Assembly: GCA_020433835.1 (NCBI GenBank)
Contig: JAGRBY010000101.1
Coordinates: forward strand, 1 to 16,146
Length of the DNA: 16,146 nucleotides
Origin: Anaerolineae bacterium
GTDB taxonomy: Bacteria; Chloroflexota; Anaerolineae; 4572-78; J111
Direction of reading: 5' to 3'
This document shows, piece by piece, positions 14,677 to 16,146 of the stretch; the first letter of the stretch is position 1; each line of letters starts with the position of its first letter. A model generated the notes under the pieces. The model was not told where the DNA came from. It saw only the letters and a program-made list of their open reading frames with translations, and made no database searches. Made by a program: the position numbers and the translations under genes.

Positions 14677-14782
14677 AAAGGCTGAGGCGAAGGCGAAGGC
14701 TAAGGAAAAGCTTTTCTTTTATTGCCTGAAGGCTCAATAGATAAATGTTTATTTCTCAGCCTTAGCCTCAGCCTTCGCCTTT
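14677..14782. repeat. Inverted arrays of GGCTGA/GGCGAA/GGCTAA hexamers
   Basis: The arms 14677-14705 and 14755-14782 are built from the hexamers GGCTGA, GGCGAA and GGCTAA, facing each other over about 50 AT-richer bases. Both arms begin AAAGGC from the outside, but the hexamer order differs, so pairing is imperfect. A small TTGCCTGAAGGCTCAA hairpin sits in the centre. It fills the gap between the Ig/LysM gene and the radical SAM gene. Confidence 0.7.
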
Positions 14783-14788
14783 CTTTCG

Positions 14789-16146
14789 CTAGTTCTCTTC
14801 CTCAGTCAGCGACTCGGCCACCTCAGCGGCAACGATGCACAGTTTCCAGCCCGGTTCGATTACATCGGGGTTTTCGATTTCGGCAAATGTATCATCGATA
14901 GCGTGTTTCTCATTTGTGGCTGTAACAATAGCGGGGTAGAGAAAGAGATCACTGTAATATTTGTCTGACAATTTCGACAGCCAGTCGTCGGCGACCACGA
15001 TGTAATCCTCCTGGCAGGCGAAACCGGTTTCGTCGATGATCTCGGTCTCGGCTGGTTCTTCTTCTTCCGGCTGGGTGATAACCAAGGTCACCGGATCGGT
15101 GGCGGCAACGACCTCGCCCTCGCTGTCGAGCACGTTGATGATCAGTTCAATCTCGCCCGGTTCGTCGATATCTTCCGAAAAAGACCAGGCTCCGTTGTCT
15201 CGAACTGTTGTTGTGCCGAGCGTTTCGCCATCGATTAGAAATTCTAGCTCAGTTTCCGGTTCGCCGGTGCCGCGCAGGGTTTGCGGCCCGGCCTGCAGTG
15301 AATCGCCGGCCTGGGGTGAAATAAGCTCGGGTACCAGTATTTCCGCGGCGGTGATGGTCAGTGGGGCCGGTTCGGATGAAGCGATGATGTTGCCGCTGCT
15401 GTCCAGTGCATTGATGACCACTTGGTAGTCGCCGGCTTCGTCTATTGTGCCGGCCCAGGCCCAGAAGCCATTTTCATCGACTGCGGCAGTGCCGATAACT
15501 TTGCCATCCAGCATAATTTCAATAATGCTGCCGGGTTGACCGGTGCCCGATAAGGTTAGTTCGCCGCTGGTTAACTCGGCTATGGGTGCGTCAAAGGTCG
15601 GCGGGAGCACCTCATCGCCTAAGCCCACAATAGGAATGGTGACCGGATTGGATGAGGCCACAACGTTGCCAGCGGCATCGAGCGCGTTTACGACGACTTC
15701 GTAGTTGCCCGGTTCGTCAATCGTGCCCGTCGCGGACCACAATCCGCCGGTATCGATGGTTGTTCGAACAAAGGGATTACCGTTAAGCAAGACCTCGATA
15801 TCGGTTTCCGGTTCGCCTGTGCCCAAGAGGGTGACGCTGCCGGTAAAGAGTTCGGCACTGGGGAGGTCGATGGTTGGGATCGTTACTGCGGCGGTGCCTG
15901 TAGGAGCGCCTGGCTCCGACTCGGTTTCGGTCGACGGTTGATCGGGGCTATTGAGCGCCGGTTCGTCGGTGGGGAGGGTTTCGGTTGGCGCAGTATCGAC
16001 GGGCGTTGCGGCATCGGTTTGGGCGGTTGCCTCTTGCGTAGAGGGAACGGTTGTTGTATTGGCCGTCTCTGTCTGAGCGCCGGAAAATTGCGCTCGAACG
16101 GAGGGCATAAGGATGAAGAGCAAAATAAGGGTAACAATTAATTTTG
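14789..16146 (-). CDS. Exported Ig-like repeat and LysM-domain protein, 5' end missing
   Basis: The frame is open to the window edge: the codons before the TTG at 16123 read KLIVTLI and continue a signal-peptide core (KLIVTLILLFILMPSVRA, probable cut near RAQF). The true start is outside. Counting from the TTG: a Thr/Pro/Glu-rich linker (15-85); three Ig-like beta repeats (about 85-165, 176-258, 265-350), each with GTGxPxxxIExLLDG, GxWxxxxxIDEPGxYExVxNxLDxxG-type spacing; a Glu-rich hinge; and a C-terminal LysM-like domain (373-432, DYIVVADDWLSKLSDKYY, then NPDVIEPGWKLCIV). Cys370 and Cys429 flank the LysM domain and may be disulfide-bonded. LysM suggests peptidoglycan or glycan binding; the repeats would act as spacer or adhesive modules. 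Extracytoplasmic location is well supported. Confidence 0.82.
   Translation of the reverse strand, partial: KLIVTLILLFILMPSVRAQFSGAQTETANTTTVPSTQEATAQTDAATPVDTAPTETLPTDEPALNSPDQPSTETESEPGAPTGTAAVTIPTIDLPSAELFTGSVTLLGTGEPETDIEVLLNGNPFVRTTIDTGGLWSATGTIDEPGNYEVVVNALDAAGNVVASSNPVTIPIVGLGDEVLPPTFDAPIAELTSGELTLSGTGQPGSIIEIMLDGKVIGTAAVDENGFWAWAGTIDEAGDYQVVINALDSSGNIIASSEPAPLTITAAEILVPELISPQAGDSLQAGPQTLRGTGEPETELEFLIDGETLGTTTVRDNGAWSFSEDIDEPGEIELIINVLDSEGEVVAATDPVTLVITQPEEEEPAETEIIDETGFACQEDYIVVADDWLSKLSDKYYSDLFLYPAIVTATNEKHAIDDTFAEIENPDVIEPGWKLCIVAAEVAESLTEEEN

Overview
The window reads like a chromosome segment of a Gram-positive-like, monoderm bacterium, most likely a member of the Chloroflexota (Anaerolineae/Caldilineae-like). 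The clues are Pro/Thr-rich extracytoplasmic stalks, a DUF5667-type anti-sigma-like protein, an LPATG-anchored repeat protein, a short CarD-type regulator, a LysM protein with Ig-like repeats, and many small palindromic intergenic repeats. This placement is inferred from protein style; no rRNA or other marker gene is present. I found no tRNA, rRNA, CRISPR array or transposase.

Left part (1-6401). The 3' end of an unrecognised helical protein gene is followed by a terminator. Next comes a clearly AT-rich gene for a GmrSD-type (DUF262 + DUF1524) restriction enzyme, probably acquired horizontally. On the minus strand an exported amidohydrolase-2 family protein and an NfeD-like membrane protein lie in the same direction, separated by a MITE-like element and a duplicated ribosome-binding-site/start-codon segment. 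A phosphotransferase of the APH/choline-kinase type is divergent from the amidohydrolase.

Middle (6402-8600). An 18-bp perfect inverted repeat precedes a secreted two-repeat protein with an LPATG anchor and a Met/acidic tandem repeat. A strong terminator follows. Then comes a CarD-family RNA polymerase-binding regulator, ending at a bidirectional terminator.

Core of interest (8629-13334). An ECF sigma factor and a membrane-spanning anti-sigma-like partner (minus strand; TAG and ATG directly abut) are divergent from a GT-C/STT3-like multi-pass membrane protein and a very low-complexity Asn/Asp/Glu/His-rich lipoprotein (plus strand). The intergenic region carries two facing copies of the same promoter-like element, GTAAC, 16 nt, CGAC, one pointing at each operon. 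This suggests that the sigma factor drives its own operon and the divergent one. The anti-sigma-like protein and the lipoprotein end in similar Asp/Ser/Gly/Lys tails. I propose the four genes form one cell-surface stress or envelope module; I do not recognise it as a described system.

Right part (13335-16146). On the minus strand lie a radical SAM protein with a C-terminal helix-hairpin-helix domain (putative DNA modification/repair family), which has a near-consensus promoter ending right at its ATG and is therefore probably leaderless, and the 5'-truncated gene of an exported Ig-like/LysM protein that runs off the window. Two further palindromic intergenic repeats sit in this part.
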